From: Burkholderia savannae | GTDB lineage: Bacteria; Pseudomonadota; Gammaproteobacteria; Burkholderiales; Burkholderiaceae | Reading direction: 5' to 3' | DNA: 64,000 nt | NCBI RefSeq assembly: GCF_001524445.2 | Contig: NZ_CP013418.1 | Location: 620,001 to 684,000, forward strand | In this document: piece after piece, positions 29,291 to 38,977 of the stretch | Position numbering within the stretch: position 1 is the stretch's first letter | How the letters are laid out: each line of letters begins with the position of its first letter | Made by a program: the position numbers and the translations under genes | The notes under the pieces: generated by a model | Told to the model about the DNA's origin: nothing | Databases searched by the model: none | What the model saw: the letters and a program-made list of their open reading frames with translations, nothing else

Positions 29291-30844
29291 TCAGGCCGGC
29301 AGCGCGAACAGCGCGACCGCCGAGCGCAGCGCGTCCGCCTGATCCTTCAGCGAATGCGCGGCGGCCGCCGCCTGCTCGACGAGCGCGGCGTTCTGCTGCG
29401 TAACCTGGTCCATCTCGCCCACCGCGCGGTTGACCTGATCGATGCCCGCGCTTTGTTCGTGCGACGCGTGGCTGATTTCCTCGAGGATCTCGTTCACGCG
29501 CTTCACCGACTGCACGATCTCCGTCATCGTCGCGCCCGCGCGCGTGACGAGCGTCGCGCCGTGCTCGACCGTCGTGTTCGACGTCTCGATCAGCGATTTG
29601 ATTTCCTTCGCCGCCGTCGCGCTCCTCTGCGCGAGCGTGCGCACTTCGCCCGCGACGACCGCGAAGCCGCGGCCCTGTTCACCCGCGCGTGCCGCCTCGA
29701 CGGCCGCATTGAGCGCGAGGATGTTGGTCTGGAACGCGATGCCGTCGATCACGCCGATGATGTCGCCGATCTTGCGCGACGCGTCGGTGATCTCGTCCAT
29801 CGTCCGCACGACGTCGTCGACGACGGCGCTGCCGCGCGTGGCGACCTGCGCGGCCTCGTCGGCGAGCTCGGCCGCCTGCGACGCGCTGTCCGCATTGTGC
29901 TTCACGTTCGACGTCATCTGGTCCATGTTCGACGCCGTCTCGACCAGCGCGGCCGCCTGCTGCTCGGTGCGCTGCGACAGATCCGTGTTGCCGGCCGCGA
30001 TCTCGGACGCGCCGACGTTGATGTTCTCGGTGCCGAGCCGCACGCGCGACACCATGTCGATGAGCGCCGTCTGCATCGTGTGCAGCGCGTGCAGGAGGCT
30101 CGCGCGGTCGCCGTGGTGGAGGTCGACGTGCGCGGTCAGGTCGCCCTGCGCGATCCGCTGCGCGGTTTCGACGGCCGCTTCGAGATCGCCGCCGAGGCTG
30201 CGGCGCACGCTGCGCAGCACGAGCACCATCAGGATCGTCGCGGCGACGCCGAGCACGGCCGTCATCGCGAGCCAGCGGCCGGTGCTCGCGAGCACGGCGG
30301 CGTGCAGGTCGTCCATGTACATGCCGGTCACGATGTACCAGTCCCACGGCGCGAAATGGCGAACGGCGCTCGTCTTGTCGATCGGCTTGTCTGCGCCCGG
30401 CTTCGGCCACATGTATTCGACGAAGCCGAGGCCGCCTTCCGTGTTGCCCGCCTTCACGATCTCGACGAACAGATGCTTGCCGCCCGGATCGGTGAAGCCC
30501 GATACGTCCTTGCCGTTCAGCGCCTGCTTGATCGGATGCATCACGACGACGGGCTTCGAATCGTTGACCGACAGGTAGCCGTCCTTGCCGTAGCGCATCG
30601 CGGCGATCGCTTCGAGCGCGGCGCGCTTCGCGTCGGCTTCGGGCATCGCGTTTTGCTGCGACAGCTTGTAGAAATGGCTGCTGACGCTGTACGCCTGCGC
30701 GGTCAGGTTCGCAAGCTGCTCGCGCCGGTCCGTGATCATCGACGCGCGGTTCTGCCACGCGCCGGTCGCACCGATCAGCAGCAGGCCGATCCAGAGAATG
30801 ACGATCATCGACGCGAGCTTGTGGTTCAGTGAAAGGGAGCGCAT
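29291..30844 (-). CDS. Methyl-accepting chemotaxis protein with periplasmic Cache domain
   Basis: The 517-residue receptor has a first membrane helix at about 10-30, a periplasmic single Cache domain (about 35-190, with KDGYLSVND and [10 protein letters not shown]), a second helix at about 190-212, a HAMP region and the signalling coiled coil. The hairpin tip [24 protein letters not shown] is the kinase-contact region. Small organic acids are common ligands for such Cache domains, but none can be assigned. The ATG at 30844 directly precedes the first helix. It is a single gene. Confidence 0.93.
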   Translation of the reverse strand: MRSLSLNHKLASMIVILWIGLLLIGATGAWQNRASMITDRREQLANLTAQAYSVSSHFYKLSQQNAMPEADAKRAALEAIAAMRYGKDGYLSVNDSKPVVVMHPIKQALNGKDVSGFTDPGGKHLFVEIVKAGNTEGGLGFVEYMWPKPGADKPIDKTSAVRHFAPWDWYIVTGMYMDDLHAAVLASTGRWLAMTAVLGVAATILMVLVLRSVRRSLGGDLEAAVETAQRIAQGDLTAHVDLHHGDRASLLHALHTMQTALIDMVSRVRLGTENINVGASEIAAGNTDLSQRTEQQAAALVETASNMDQMTSNVKHNADSASQAAELADEAAQVATRGSAVVDDVVRTMDEITDASRKIGDIIGVIDGIAFQTNILALNAAVEAARAGEQGRGFAVVAGEVRTLAQRSATAAKEIKSLIETSNTTVEHGATLVTRAGATMTEIVQSVKRVNEILEEISHASHEQSAGIDQVNRAVGEMDQVTQQNAALVEQAAAAAHSLKDQADALRSAVALFALPA

Positions 30845-31640
30845 GGTCTGTTGTCGGTCAGGCGGCTGATGCTTGGGGACGAATGCCTGTTTATCGGCGC
30901 GGCGCACGAGGGGCGCAGGCGGGTATTCCCTAGGTGCGGGCGCGGGCGGGCAAGTCTTGAGAGCGTGTTTGGAAATGCAAATTCTCGCCCTTCCAGCCTT
31001 CTCGACGAAGAGCACCGCTCTGAAAAAACCGTCGCCAAGGCATGCAAGCGCGGTCCAGATGGGCTGGAATTCTCCATTTCATCAATTTTCAAACGGGCTC
31101 CGAGAGGCGGTTGGCGGATGCCGGCAGGCGTCGCCGCGCGCGCCGAGGGGCGCGGGACGGTGGGTCATCACGCCGGCCGATCGCGTCGTGGATGGCGATT
31201 CGTCGGTCGAACCCGGATCGACGAGGCGGCCGGCGAGATCGGCAAGGCGGCGATCGGCAACGCGTTGCGGCGCCATGCGCAGCGCCGGCATCCGCCGCCG
31301 CACGACCGACGTGCGACGACCGACGTGCGCCGCGTAAGGCCGATTTCAAGCCGCGGGCGGCAGGGTGGCCGGCCGAATCGGCGGCGCGGGACGAATCGGG
31401 CGGGGTTTCGGCCGTGGGCCGTTGCGCGCGTCCGAAGCCTGCGCGCCGGCCCCGTGCTCGAAGCTCGCTCCAGCGCCGCTTTCCCGATTCTCTCTCCCGA
31501 TCCGCGCTTCCGATCCTCGCGCGTGCACCCGGCGTGCGAGCCCGAAAGCCGAAGCCGAACGAACGCCGATACTCAGGCTCGCGGCGCGAGCCGCGCGCAC
31601 GATCGGGGCGTGCGCGGCGCGTCGGCGCGTCGCGTGCGCG
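30845..31640. other. Gene-less region upstream of the chemoreceptor gene
   Basis: About 800 bp with no convincing gene. The first 250 bp (30845-31095) is closer to 50-55 percent GC and likely contains the chemoreceptor promoter. The rest is GC-rich without recognisable structure. Confidence 0.5.
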
Positions 31641-31790
31641 TCAAACCGGGTCCTTGCTCGGCGGCTCTTCCGGTTTTTGCGGATTCTCGTGGTGATGGTG
31701 GCCGGGCGACGGCGGCGCGAGCGTGTCTTCCTCGGGGTCGCGAGTGGGGTCGGCGGGCGGTTCCGGCAGCGGCGTGGTGTGATCGGTCAT
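31641..31790 (-). CDS. Small acidic Pro/His-rich protein, unknown function
   Basis: A 49-residue frame starts MTDHTTPLPEPP and continues with acidic and proline residues, a GHHHHEN cluster and a PEEPPSKDPV end. It looks like a disordered peptide and lacks any membrane segment or signal peptide. The biased but ordered composition differs from random frames nearby, and it is in the same orientation as its neighbours. The ribosome site is weak. The His cluster could bind metal; this is a guess. Confidence 0.55.
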   Translation of the reverse strand: MTDHTTPLPEPPADPTRDPEEDTLAPPSPGHHHHENPQKPEEPPSKDPV

Positions 31791-31893
31791 GGAAGTCGGC
31801 AAGTGTCGGTGAAAGCGGGGACCGGCGCGGCACACGCCGGGTCTCGTCTTCCGTTATAGCCAATCGGGCGCGCGTTTGCCGGGCGATGCGGCG

Positions 31894-32496
31894 TTAGTCG
31901 CGCGGCGGCGGCGCGAGCAGGTCGGCGCGCGTGTCGACATCGCGCAGCACGGCCGGATCGGCGACGTCGACGAGCGCGGGCGGCGCGGCCGTCAGCAGCG
32001 CGCGGGCGCCGATGTCGCCGTCGAGCGCGGCGAGCGCGTCGTAATGGCGGCTCGCGAAGCCGACCGGATGGCCGCGCTGCCCGCGATAGACGGGCGCGAC
32101 GCTCGACGCGAGCCCGGCGTCGAGCGCGCGCGCGACGGCCTCGATCGTCGACGGCGCGATCCACGGCATGTCCGCGAGCGCGACGATCCAGCCCGGGCTT
32201 TCGGCGCGCGCGCGCACGCCGGCCGCGAGACTCGCGCCCATGCCGCGCTCGGCGTCCGGCGCGAACACCACCTGGCAGCCGGCGTCGTTGAGCAGGTGCG
32301 CGAGCCGCTCCGCGCCGGGGCGCACGACCGCGACGACATCGGGAAGCACGGCGGCGAGCCGTTGCGCGGCCGCGACGGCGACGGGCGTGCCGTCGGGCAG
32401 CTTCGCGAGCAGCTTGCTGTGCACGCCGCCGGGATCGAAGCGGGTGCCGAGGCCCGCGGCCAGCAGCACGCCGGAGGCGAGCGACGCATGGGTCAT
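31894..32496 (-). CDS. MobA-like NTP-transferase (MocA/CoxI-like nucleotidyltransferase)
   Basis: The 200-residue protein starts with the nucleotide-binding loop LAAGLGTRFDPGG and a following Lys in HSKLLAKLPDG. ALADMPWIAPSTI gives the metal-binding Asp. GHPVGFASRHYDAL is the later family motif. Such enzymes add CMP or GMP to molybdopterin. A molybdenum enzyme (NarGHI) is encoded about 20 kb away, but there is no operon link. The ATG at 32496 gives the standard length; the frame further upstream has no similarity. Confidence 0.85.
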   Translation of the reverse strand: MTHASLASGVLLAAGLGTRFDPGGVHSKLLAKLPDGTPVAVAAAQRLAAVLPDVVAVVRPGAERLAHLLNDAGCQVVFAPDAERGMGASLAAGVRARAESPGWIVALADMPWIAPSTIEAVARALDAGLASSVAPVYRGQRGHPVGFASRHYDALAALDGDIGARALLTAAPPALVDVADPAVLRDVDTRADLLAPPPRD

Positions 32497-32835
32497 GGCG
32501 GTATGCGGTGGCGAAGGTGCAGCGATTGTGCGGTGCGGCGCGGGCGGGGCGCAAGTTCGGGGAAGCCCTTTCTTCGGACGGGAGCGGTGGGGTGCGGGCG
32601 GCATGCCGCCGAAGTCCGCCGGGATGGCGGGCATCGAGATGGGCGGCGCCCGAGGTGAAGGGCGACGATAAACGACGACATACGACGACATACGACGGCG
32701 GGCGACGACAAGCGAAAACAGGTGGCGACAAGCAAGAACAGGCGGCGACGCATTGTCGATCCCGTTTATCGACGCGGCCGATATGGCCGATACAATCGTC
32801 GCTCGGTTTATCTTCGCGATCGATTCGCTTTCCAC
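32497..32835. other. Divergent intergenic region with short direct repeats
   Basis: Between divergent genes. The stretch 32665-32710 has repeats of ACGACGACAT, and TCGATCCCGTTTATCG-like AT-richer sequence at about 32755-32820 should hold the promoter of the hydrolase-fold gene. No gene is seen. Confidence 0.45.
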
Positions 32836-33411
32836 ATGGACGCATCCACATTGCTTGCCGCGCGCGCCGCTTTGCTGCTCATCGATTTGCAGAAAGGCAT
32901 CCACGAACCGAAGCTCGGCCGCCGCAACAATCCGGACGCGGAGTCGCACGCCGAAGCGCTGCTGGCAAGCTGGAGGCGCAGCGGGCGTCCGGTCGTGCAC
33001 GTCCGGCACGTGTCCCGGTCGCCGGAATCGGTGTTCTGGCCGGGGCAACCCGGCGCGGCGTTTCAGGACGCGTTTTCGCCGCTCGCGCGCGAGCACGTGG
33101 TCGAGAAGAACGTTCCCGACGCGTTTGCGGCAACCGGGCTCGCACGCTGGCTGCACGAGCATGGGATCGCGCAGCTCGTGATCGCGGGCGTCATCACGAA
33201 CAACTCGGTCGAATCGACCGCGCGCTCGGCCGGCAATCTCGGCTTCGACACGATCGTCGCGGGCGACGCGTGCTTCACGTTCGATCAGCGCGACCTGTCG
33301 GGGCGGCTCTGGGCCGCCGAGGATGTCCATGCGCTGTCGCTCAGCAACCTCGCGATGGACTACGCGCGCGTGCTGGACGCCGCGAGCATCGTGGCGCGCC
33401 TCGGCGGCTGA
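32836..33411 (+). CDS. Isochorismatase-fold hydrolase with Cys-to-Ser active site (YrdC/TNNSV type)
   Basis: The 191-residue protein has the cysteine-hydrolase fold. Two members of the usual triad are present: Asp17 (LLIDLQKGIHE) and Lys91 (VVEKNVPDAF). At the cysteine position the sequence reads GVITNNSVESTAR, so Ser124 replaces Cys. A subfamily with TNNSV at this site exists and its activity is not clear to me. The ATG at 32836 begins the conserved core. It is a single gene, divergent from the MobA-like gene. It may have a different nucleophile or a binding role. Confidence 0.82.
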   Translation: MDASTLLAARAALLLIDLQKGIHEPKLGRRNNPDAESHAEALLASWRRSGRPVVHVRHVSRSPESVFWPGQPGAAFQDAFSPLAREHVVEKNVPDAFAATGLARWLHEHGIAQLVIAGVITNNSVESTARSAGNLGFDTIVAGDACFTFDQRDLSGRLWAAEDVHALSLSNLAMDYARVLDAASIVARLGG

Positions 33412-33747
33412 CGCGTGAATCGGCGGCGGCCGTCGCGATCGGCTCGATTGCGTGCCGCCGTCGATGCCGATTGCGTCGGCGCGGTTGGCCGGCGGCCCGG
33501 TGCGCGGGCGCGCAGGCCGGCGTCCAATCGCGTACGCCGGCAATTTCGTGTGATTGCGTATTTCCTCGCCCGATCGAAACAATGAAAAGGGCAAGCCGCG
33601 ATCAAGCGGCGCCGTTCGGTCGTCGGCCGCAAATCGACCGACTGCGGAATCGTCACGCCCGATCCGCATCCGATCCGCATCCGACGGCGGCCGGCGATCG
33701 ATGGCAATTCCTGACTCCCATCCGAACGCCGCCCGAATCCTCACGCG
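33412..33747. other. Gene-less convergent spacer
   Basis: Lies between the ends of the isochorismatase-fold gene and the PiuC gene. I see no coding frame with similarity and no strong terminator hairpin. Confidence 0.4.
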
Positions 33748-34431
33748 TCACGCATCGGCCCACCGCCGCAGCAGATTGTGATAAATCCCGGTGAGCGCGA
33801 TCACGCTGGCATCGCGCCCGCCTTTGTCCGCGGTCAATTGCTGAATCTGCGTGTCGAGCTGGAACAGCAGGGTGCGGTCCGCGTCGTCGCGCACCATGCT
33901 CTGAATCCAGAAAAACGACGCGATCCGCGCGCCGCGCGTCACGGGCGTCACGTGATGCAGGCTCGACGCCGGATACAGCACCATGTCGCCCGCCGGCAGC
34001 TTCGCGTGGTGGACGCCGAACGTATCCTCGACGCACAGCTCGCCGCCGTCGTACGCATCCGGCTCCTCGAGAAAGAGCGTCGCCGACAAGTCGCTGCGCA
34101 CGCGGAAATCGGTGCCGCGCAGCAGGCGGATCGCATTGTCGACATGCGTGCCGAACGCGTCGCCGCCCGTGTAGCGGTTGAAGAGCGGCGGAAATACCTT
34201 GAGCGGCAGCGCCGCCGAGAAGAACAGCGCGTTGCGCGCGAGCGCGTCCTGGATCGCGTCGCCGACCGCGCGCGCGACGGGCGAGCCCTCCGGCAGTTGC
34301 TGGTTGCGCTTCGCGAGCGCCGATTGCGCGCCGGACGTCGCATTGCCGTCGGTCCAGTCGGCGAGCTCGAGCGCGTCGCGGCATTGCGCGACCTGCTCCT
34401 TCGTCAGCACGCCGGGAATGTGAAGCATCAT
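33748..34431 (-). CDS. piuC: PKHD-type Fe(II)/2-oxoglutarate hydroxylase PiuC/YbiX
   Basis: The 227-residue protein matches the PiuC/YbiX family in length and motifs: [16 protein letters not shown] at the start, the metal pair His96-x-Asp98 (GTHVDNAIR), and a distal His with Arg in [18 protein letters not shown]. Family members are co-expressed with catecholate siderophore receptors and are thought to process the siderophore or the receptor. Its ATG overlaps the stop of the Sel1 gene (ATGA), and that gene follows a TonB receptor, so the three form one operon. A second ATG immediately follows. Confidence 0.92.
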   Translation of the reverse strand: MMLHIPGVLTKEQVAQCRDALELADWTDGNATSGAQSALAKRNQQLPEGSPVARAVGDAIQDALARNALFFSAALPLKVFPPLFNRYTGGDAFGTHVDNAIRLLRGTDFRVRSDLSATLFLEEPDAYDGGELCVEDTFGVHHAKLPAGDMVLYPASSLHHVTPVTRGARIASFFWIQSMVRDDADRTLLFQLDTQIQQLTADKGGRDASVIALTGIYHNLLRRWADA

Positions 34432-35168
34432 GTCGCGAACTCCTGCCGCGCGGCGATCGAACGAAACGCGTCGATCGGCGACGCCGCGAGATACGCGCGC
34501 ATCTTCGCGACGAACGCGGGCGTCGCGGTGCGCGGCACCCGCGCGAGCCATTCGAGCGCCTCCGCCACGCGGCCGCGCTCGCCGAGCAGGCGCGCATAGT
34601 TGAACTGGCCTCGGAAGTCGCCCGCGGCGGCGGCGCGCCGGTAGCAGTCGAAGGCCGCGTCGCGGTCGGCCGCGACGACCCAGCCGTCTTCATGGAAGCC
34701 GCCGATCAGGTTGATCGACTTCGCGTGGCCGAGCGCCGCCGCCTTCTCGAACCATTCGAGCGCGGCCGCGCGATCCTCGTCGACGCCTTTGCCGAGCGCG
34801 AGCAACGTCGCGTAGTTGTACATGCCCCAGTCGAGCCCCGCGCGCGCGGCCTCGCGATACCAGTACGCGGCGACGGCCGCGCTCGCGGCCGTTCCCCAGC
34901 CGAACTCGTAGCAGCGGCCGACCATGTTCATCGCCATCGGATGATCGGCGCGCGCCGCGTGCTTGAACCATTCGAGCGCGGCCGCGGTGTCGCGTGCGAC
35001 GCCGCGGCCGTCGAGCAGGTATTGCCCGTAGACGGCCTGCGCCTCGACGATCCCGTTCTCCGCGGCCGCCGCGACCCACGCGGCCGCGCGCTCGGGCGGC
35101 CCGGCGAGGACCCCGGCGAGATCCTCGCGCGACGCCGATGCGAGCGCCTTCAACGATACCGGCCGCAT
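34428..35168 (-). CDS. Sel1/TPR-repeat protein of the iron-uptake operon
   Basis: The 246-residue protein is built of Sel1-like helical repeats (for example [28 protein letters not shown] and [27 protein letters not shown]), about five in all. Such repeats bind other proteins. No signal peptide is seen. It sits between the receptor gene (4 bp upstream) and piuC (overlapping by four bases), an arrangement found with Fiu/PiuA receptors in other Proteobacteria. A partner role for PiuC or the receptor is inferred. Confidence 0.88.
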   Translation of the reverse strand: MRPVSLKALASASREDLAGVLAGPPERAAAWVAAAAENGIVEAQAVYGQYLLDGRGVARDTAAALEWFKHAARADHPMAMNMVGRCYEFGWGTAASAAVAAYWYREAARAGLDWGMYNYATLLALGKGVDEDRAAALEWFEKAAALGHAKSINLIGGFHEDGWVVAADRDAAFDCYRRAAAAGDFRGQFNYARLLGERGRVAEALEWLARVPRTATPAFVAKMRAYLAASPIDAFRSIAARQEFAT

Positions 35169-35172
35169 CGCG

Positions 35173-37419
35173 TCAGTAGCGCGCGTTCAGCGTGACGAAC
35201 GCCGAGCGGCCCGGCGCGATCGACGCGTAGTGCGCCGGATACGCCTGATCGAAGTACGTGCGGTTGAACAGGTTGTTCACGTTCAGCCGGACGTCGAGCT
35301 TCTTGCTGATCCGGTACTGCGCCATCGCGTCGAAGCGCCAGTACGACGGCACGGCGCGCAGGTTCGCGGTGTCGCCGAACACCTTCGACATGTAGAACGC
35401 GCCGCCGCCGACCGTGAGCTTCGGCGTCACGTCGTAGTTCGTCCACAGCGTGAAGCTGTGCTTCGGCGTCTGCGGGAACTGGTGGCCGTTGTCGGCGGTG
35501 TTCTTGCCGTTGTCGCGCAGTTCGCTCTTCATGTACGTGTAGCCGCCGAACACCTGCCACGCGCGCGTGAGCTGCCCGGCGAAGCCGAGTTCGAGCCCCT
35601 GCACGCGCTTGTCGCCGACCATCGCGTACTGGTCGTTCGGCAGCGTGACGCGCGCGTTCGTCGTGTCGATCTGGAAGAGGGCGGCCGTGAGCGAGAGCTT
35701 GTCGTCGAGCACGTTCCACTTCGTGCCGAGTTCGATGCTGCGGTTCTTCTCCGGCGCGAGCTGGTCGGCGTTCGAGCCGACGCCGCCGCGGCCCGGCGTG
35801 AGCGACTGCGTCTCCGAGCCTTCGCCGAGCAGCATGCCGGCGGGCGTCGACGACGTCGCGTACGACGCATAGATGCTGCCGTTCTGCGCGGGCTTGAACA
35901 CGAGGCCGAGCTGCCAGTTGAAGAGCGTGTCGTCGCGCGTGTAGGTCTTGCCGCCGTTCGCGCGGGTGTCGGTGAAGCGGGTCGAGTAGTCGTCGAGACG
36001 CACGCCGGCGTTCACCTGCCAACGCTTGCTGAGCTCGATCGTGTCGAAGCCGTAGATCGATTTCGTGACGGTGCGCGCGTGCGCGTAGTCGTTGTTGCGC
36101 GTGATCGAGCCCGTCCACGGATCGTTCGGGTTCGGCGACCACAGGCTCGTGCAGTTGTAGCCCGACGCGGCGCCGATCCCTTGCTGGCAGATCTTGCCGG
36201 TGCCCGTCGCGACGGTGTACGTGTCGCGCTTGCCCCATTCGCGCGACAGCTCGATGCCCGTCGTGAAGCTGTGCTTGAACGGGCCGGTGCGGAATTCGCC
36301 GAACAGCTCGGTCAGGTTCGCGATGCTGTTGATCGAGCTGTTGCGATTGTTGTTGCGCCGCCAGACACGGCCGTTGATCACGTTGCCCTGGCTGTCGTCG
36401 GGCTGCGTCCAGATGTAGTCCTGCGTCGATTCCGTGTAGCGCGTCGTGTTGCGGATCGTCAGCGACGGCGTGATGTCGTGCTCGATCTTGAGCGTGCTGA
36501 TGTCCGACGTCGTCTTGCGGAAGTCGCGGTCGATCAGGCCGTAGAAGTTGTGGCGGTCGACGTTGGCCGGATAGATCGTGTCGACGTTCGCCGGCTTGTT
36601 CGAGCTCGTGTAGAAGTACGGAATGCCGCTATCGGGCAGGTCGTCGGTCGACAGGTGGTAGTAGCTCGCGGTCACGCGCGTCGGCGTGCCGAGACCGAAC
36701 GCGATCGACGGCGCGACGCCCCAGCGCTCGTTGTTGACGGCGTCGCGGCCGGCGACGTCGTTGTTGTGGCTCATCAGGTTCAGGCGAAACGCCGCGTGAT
36801 CGGCGAACTGCCAGTTGCCGTCGGCGGTGAAGCGGCGGTAGCGGTCGGTGCCGAGGCCCGCGCTCGCTTCGGCCGTCGTGCCGAGGTGCGGCGCCTTCGT
36901 GACGAGATTGACGCTGCCGCCCGCGCCGCCGCGGCCGCCGTACGCGCCGTCCGAGCCCTTCGTGATTTCGACGCGCTCGGTGTTGAAGATCTCGCGCGTC
37001 GTCGCGCCCGTGTCGCGCATGCCGTCGACGAAGATGCTGCCTTGCGTGTCGTAGCCGCGGATGAACGGGCGATCGCCGAGCGGGTTGCCGCCTTCGCCCG
37101 CGCCGAACGTGATGCCGGGCACCGTGCGCAGCGCTTCGGTGAGCGTCGCCGCGCCGCTGTTCTGGATCAGCGCCTGCGGGATCACGGTGACGGACTTCGG
37201 CGTGTCGACGAGCGGAGCGGTGAATTTCGCCGACGAGGAAAAGTCGGCCTTGTAGCTGTGCTCGGCGGCGCCCTTGACCTGGATCGGCGCGAGTTCCTTG
37301 TCGTGATCGGCGGTCGCGGCGGGCGGCGCGGCGTCCTGCGCGAACGCAGGGCTCGCGGCGAGCACGCCGCAAAGGGTGGTGAATTTTCCGAGCTTCAACT
37401 CGTCGGAACGCGGCTTCAT
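35173..37419 (-). CDS. fiu: TonB-dependent siderophore receptor (Fiu/PiuA-like)
   Basis: The 748-residue outer-membrane protein has a signal peptide (about 1-27, ending SPAFAQ). The plug domain includes TPKSVTVIPQALIQNSGAATLTEAL and RPFIRGYD, and a 22-strand barrel closes with the terminal aromatic segment FVTLNARY. This matches receptors for catecholate siderophores such as Fiu and PiuA, which also admit siderophore-linked beta-lactams. The ATG at 37419 starts the signal peptide. The Sel1 and piuC genes follow at once. Likely Fur-repressed; a Fur-like site is marked upstream. Confidence 0.92.
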   Translation of the reverse strand: MKPRSDELKLGKFTTLCGVLAASPAFAQDAAPPAATADHDKELAPIQVKGAAEHSYKADFSSSAKFTAPLVDTPKSVTVIPQALIQNSGAATLTEALRTVPGITFGAGEGGNPLGDRPFIRGYDTQGSIFVDGMRDTGATTREIFNTERVEITKGSDGAYGGRGGAGGSVNLVTKAPHLGTTAEASAGLGTDRYRRFTADGNWQFADHAAFRLNLMSHNNDVAGRDAVNNERWGVAPSIAFGLGTPTRVTASYYHLSTDDLPDSGIPYFYTSSNKPANVDTIYPANVDRHNFYGLIDRDFRKTTSDISTLKIEHDITPSLTIRNTTRYTESTQDYIWTQPDDSQGNVINGRVWRRNNNRNSSINSIANLTELFGEFRTGPFKHSFTTGIELSREWGKRDTYTVATGTGKICQQGIGAASGYNCTSLWSPNPNDPWTGSITRNNDYAHARTVTKSIYGFDTIELSKRWQVNAGVRLDDYSTRFTDTRANGGKTYTRDDTLFNWQLGLVFKPAQNGSIYASYATSSTPAGMLLGEGSETQSLTPGRGGVGSNADQLAPEKNRSIELGTKWNVLDDKLSLTAALFQIDTTNARVTLPNDQYAMVGDKRVQGLELGFAGQLTRAWQVFGGYTYMKSELRDNGKNTADNGHQFPQTPKHSFTLWTNYDVTPKLTVGGGAFYMSKVFGDTANLRAVPSYWRFDAMAQYRISKKLDVRLNVNNLFNRTYFDQAYPAHYASIAPGRSAFVTLNARY

Positions 37420-37534
37420 CAGTGGTATTTCCTCGCCAGATGTGACTCGATCGGGCGAAGCAACCGCCGGTGCGCGACGCACCCCACCCGAATATTACAA
37501 ATTGTTTTCGGGCGCCATTTTAGTGAATATTTTT

Positions 37535-37557
37535 ATAAATGAGAAGCGTTCTTGTTA
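37535..37557 (-). promoter_or_regulatory. Possible Fur box upstream of the receptor gene
   Basis: The AT-rich stretch here contains AAATGAGAAGCGTTCTTG, which follows the GATAATGAT...ATCATTATC pattern only partly. It lies about 120 bp upstream of the receptor start, in the only AT-rich segment of the spacer. The case rests mainly on the gene's function. Confidence 0.4.
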
Positions 37558-37625
37558 CGTTTTCTTGAGCAATCGCCGAAAAACCGGCTATCTGATTGAA
37601 AGATAAGGAACAAGCGGCTGACTAC

Positions 37626-37653
37626 GCGCAGGCGGGCGCGAACCCGCCTGCGC
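37626..37653 (-). terminator. Hairpin terminator after the aspartate carbamoyltransferase gene
   Basis: GCGCAGGCGGG and CCCGCCTGCGC form a perfect 11-bp stem with a six-base loop, eight bases after the stop codon of the minus-strand gene. There is no long T-run, so the efficiency is uncertain. Confidence 0.65.
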
Positions 37654-37660
37654 GCCGGAA

Positions 37661-38956
37661 TCAGTCGATTCCGTGGAACGTCGCGTCCTCGGGCCCGAGA
37701 TACGCGGGCGGGCGCCAGGTCGCGTCGCGCATCGAGTGCTGGACCAGATGCTCGACGCCGAGCAGCACCGCGAAGATCGCCATGCGCACCGGAATCCCGT
37801 TGTCGGTCTGGCGGAAGATCGCGAGGCGCGGGTCGCGGTTCAGGTCGGTCGACAAGTCGTTCGCGCCCGGGCGGCTGTCGCGCGGCAGCGGGTGCATGAT
37901 CAGCGTGTCGCGGCCGCACGCGGTGTCGACGAGCGCCTGGTTGATCTGGAAATCCGGCGTGTAGCCTTCGAACGATTCGTCGGTGAAGCGCTCCTTCTGG
38001 ATTCGCGTCGCGTAGACGACGTCCGCGCCCTTCAGGCCCGCCGCGAGGTCGTGCGTCTCCTCGACCACGTGGCCGTTCTTCGAGATCTGATCGACGATGT
38101 ACGCGGGCATTTCGAGCGTCGGCGGCGACACGAGCGTGAACTTGAGCCCGCGATACAGCGCGAGCAGCTTGACGAGCGAGTGAACGGTGCGCCCGTACTT
38201 CAGATCGCCGACGAGCGCGATGTGCGCGCCGTCGACGATCTTGCCGAGCCGCGAGAATTCGCGCTGGATCGTGTACAGGTCGAGGAGCGCCTGGCTCGGA
38301 TGCTCGCCGGGGCCGTCGCCGCCGTTGATCACGGGCAGGTTGATCGCGCGCGCGAACTCGGCGACGGAGCCTTGCTCGGGGTGGCGGATCACGAGCGCGT
38401 CGACGTAGCCTGCCATCACGCGGCTCGTGTCGTAGATCGATTCGCCTTTCGCCATCGACGAGAACGTGAAGCCCGTCGTGTCGCACACCGAGCCGCCGAG
38501 CCGGCAGAACGCGGCGCCGAACGATACGCGCGTGCGCGTGCTCGCCTCGAAGAACAGATTGCCGAGCACCGCGCCCTCGAGCACGCGCGAAATCTTGCGG
38601 CGGCGGGCGATCGGCTGCATCACGTCGGCGACCCGAAAGAGCGCCTCGACCGAGTCGCGCGAGAACTGGTCGACCGACAGCAGTTGCGGCTTGCCTTCGA
38701 ACAGAAACTGGCTTGCGAGCGGCGGCGGAGCATCTACGCGATGCGTATAGACTTCGGCGGATTCCGGGCGCGCGACGATCTCGGAGACGAAGCGCTCGAC
38801 GATTTCTGGCATCCCGCGAGATTCCTGCGAATCGTCGGGCAAAAGCCATGTGTCGAGTGCGCGGCGGCTAATGCCGATGCGGTTCGCGAACGCGTCGCGG
38901 GTCATGTTGAGGCGGCGCATCGCGTCGCGCAGGAACGCTTGTTGAGGAACGGTCAT
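37661..38956 (-). CDS. pyrB: Aspartate carbamoyltransferase fused to an N-terminal HTH domain
   Basis: The 431-residue protein would make carbamoyl-aspartate for pyrimidine synthesis. Catalytic motifs are complete: STRTR at 139-143, Lys170 of the mobile loop (SSMAKGES), HPSQ at 219-222, DLKYGRTVHSL at 251-261 and MHPLPRDS at 354-361. Uniquely, residues 1-66 form a Cro/XRE-like helix-turn-helix domain (FLRDAMRRLNMTRDAFANRI, then SRRALDTWLLP). E. coli PyrB is about 311 residues and lacks this. No pyrI gene is adjacent. A 15-bp palindrome overlaps the promoter and a 14-bp match lies in the linker codons, suggesting that the enzyme binds its own gene. That last point is inference. Confidence 0.93.
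   Translation of the reverse strand: MTVPQQAFLRDAMRRLNMTRDAFANRIGISRRALDTWLLPDDSQESRGMPEIVERFVSEIVARPESAEVYTHRVDAPPPLASQFLFEGKPQLLSVDQFSRDSVEALFRVADVMQPIARRRKISRVLEGAVLGNLFFEASTRTRVSFGAAFCRLGGSVCDTTGFTFSSMAKGESIYDTSRVMAGYVDALVIRHPEQGSVAEFARAINLPVINGGDGPGEHPSQALLDLYTIQREFSRLGKIVDGAHIALVGDLKYGRTVHSLVKLLALYRGLKFTLVSPPTLEMPAYIVDQISKNGHVVEETHDLAAGLKGADVVYATRIQKERFTDESFEGYTPDFQINQALVDTACGRDTLIMHPLPRDSRPGANDLSTDLNRDPRLAIFRQTDNGIPVRMAIFAVLLGVEHLVQHSMRDATWRPPAYLGPEDATFHGID
38735..38748. promoter_or_regulatory. In-gene copy of the pyrB palindrome
   Basis: TACGCGATGCGTAT here is identical to the core of the promoter palindrome 248 bp away. It falls in codons 69-74 (VYTHRV), exactly between the HTH and the catalytic domain. 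Confidence 0.6.
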
Positions 38957-38977
38957 CAGTCGGCTCGGCTCTCTAAA

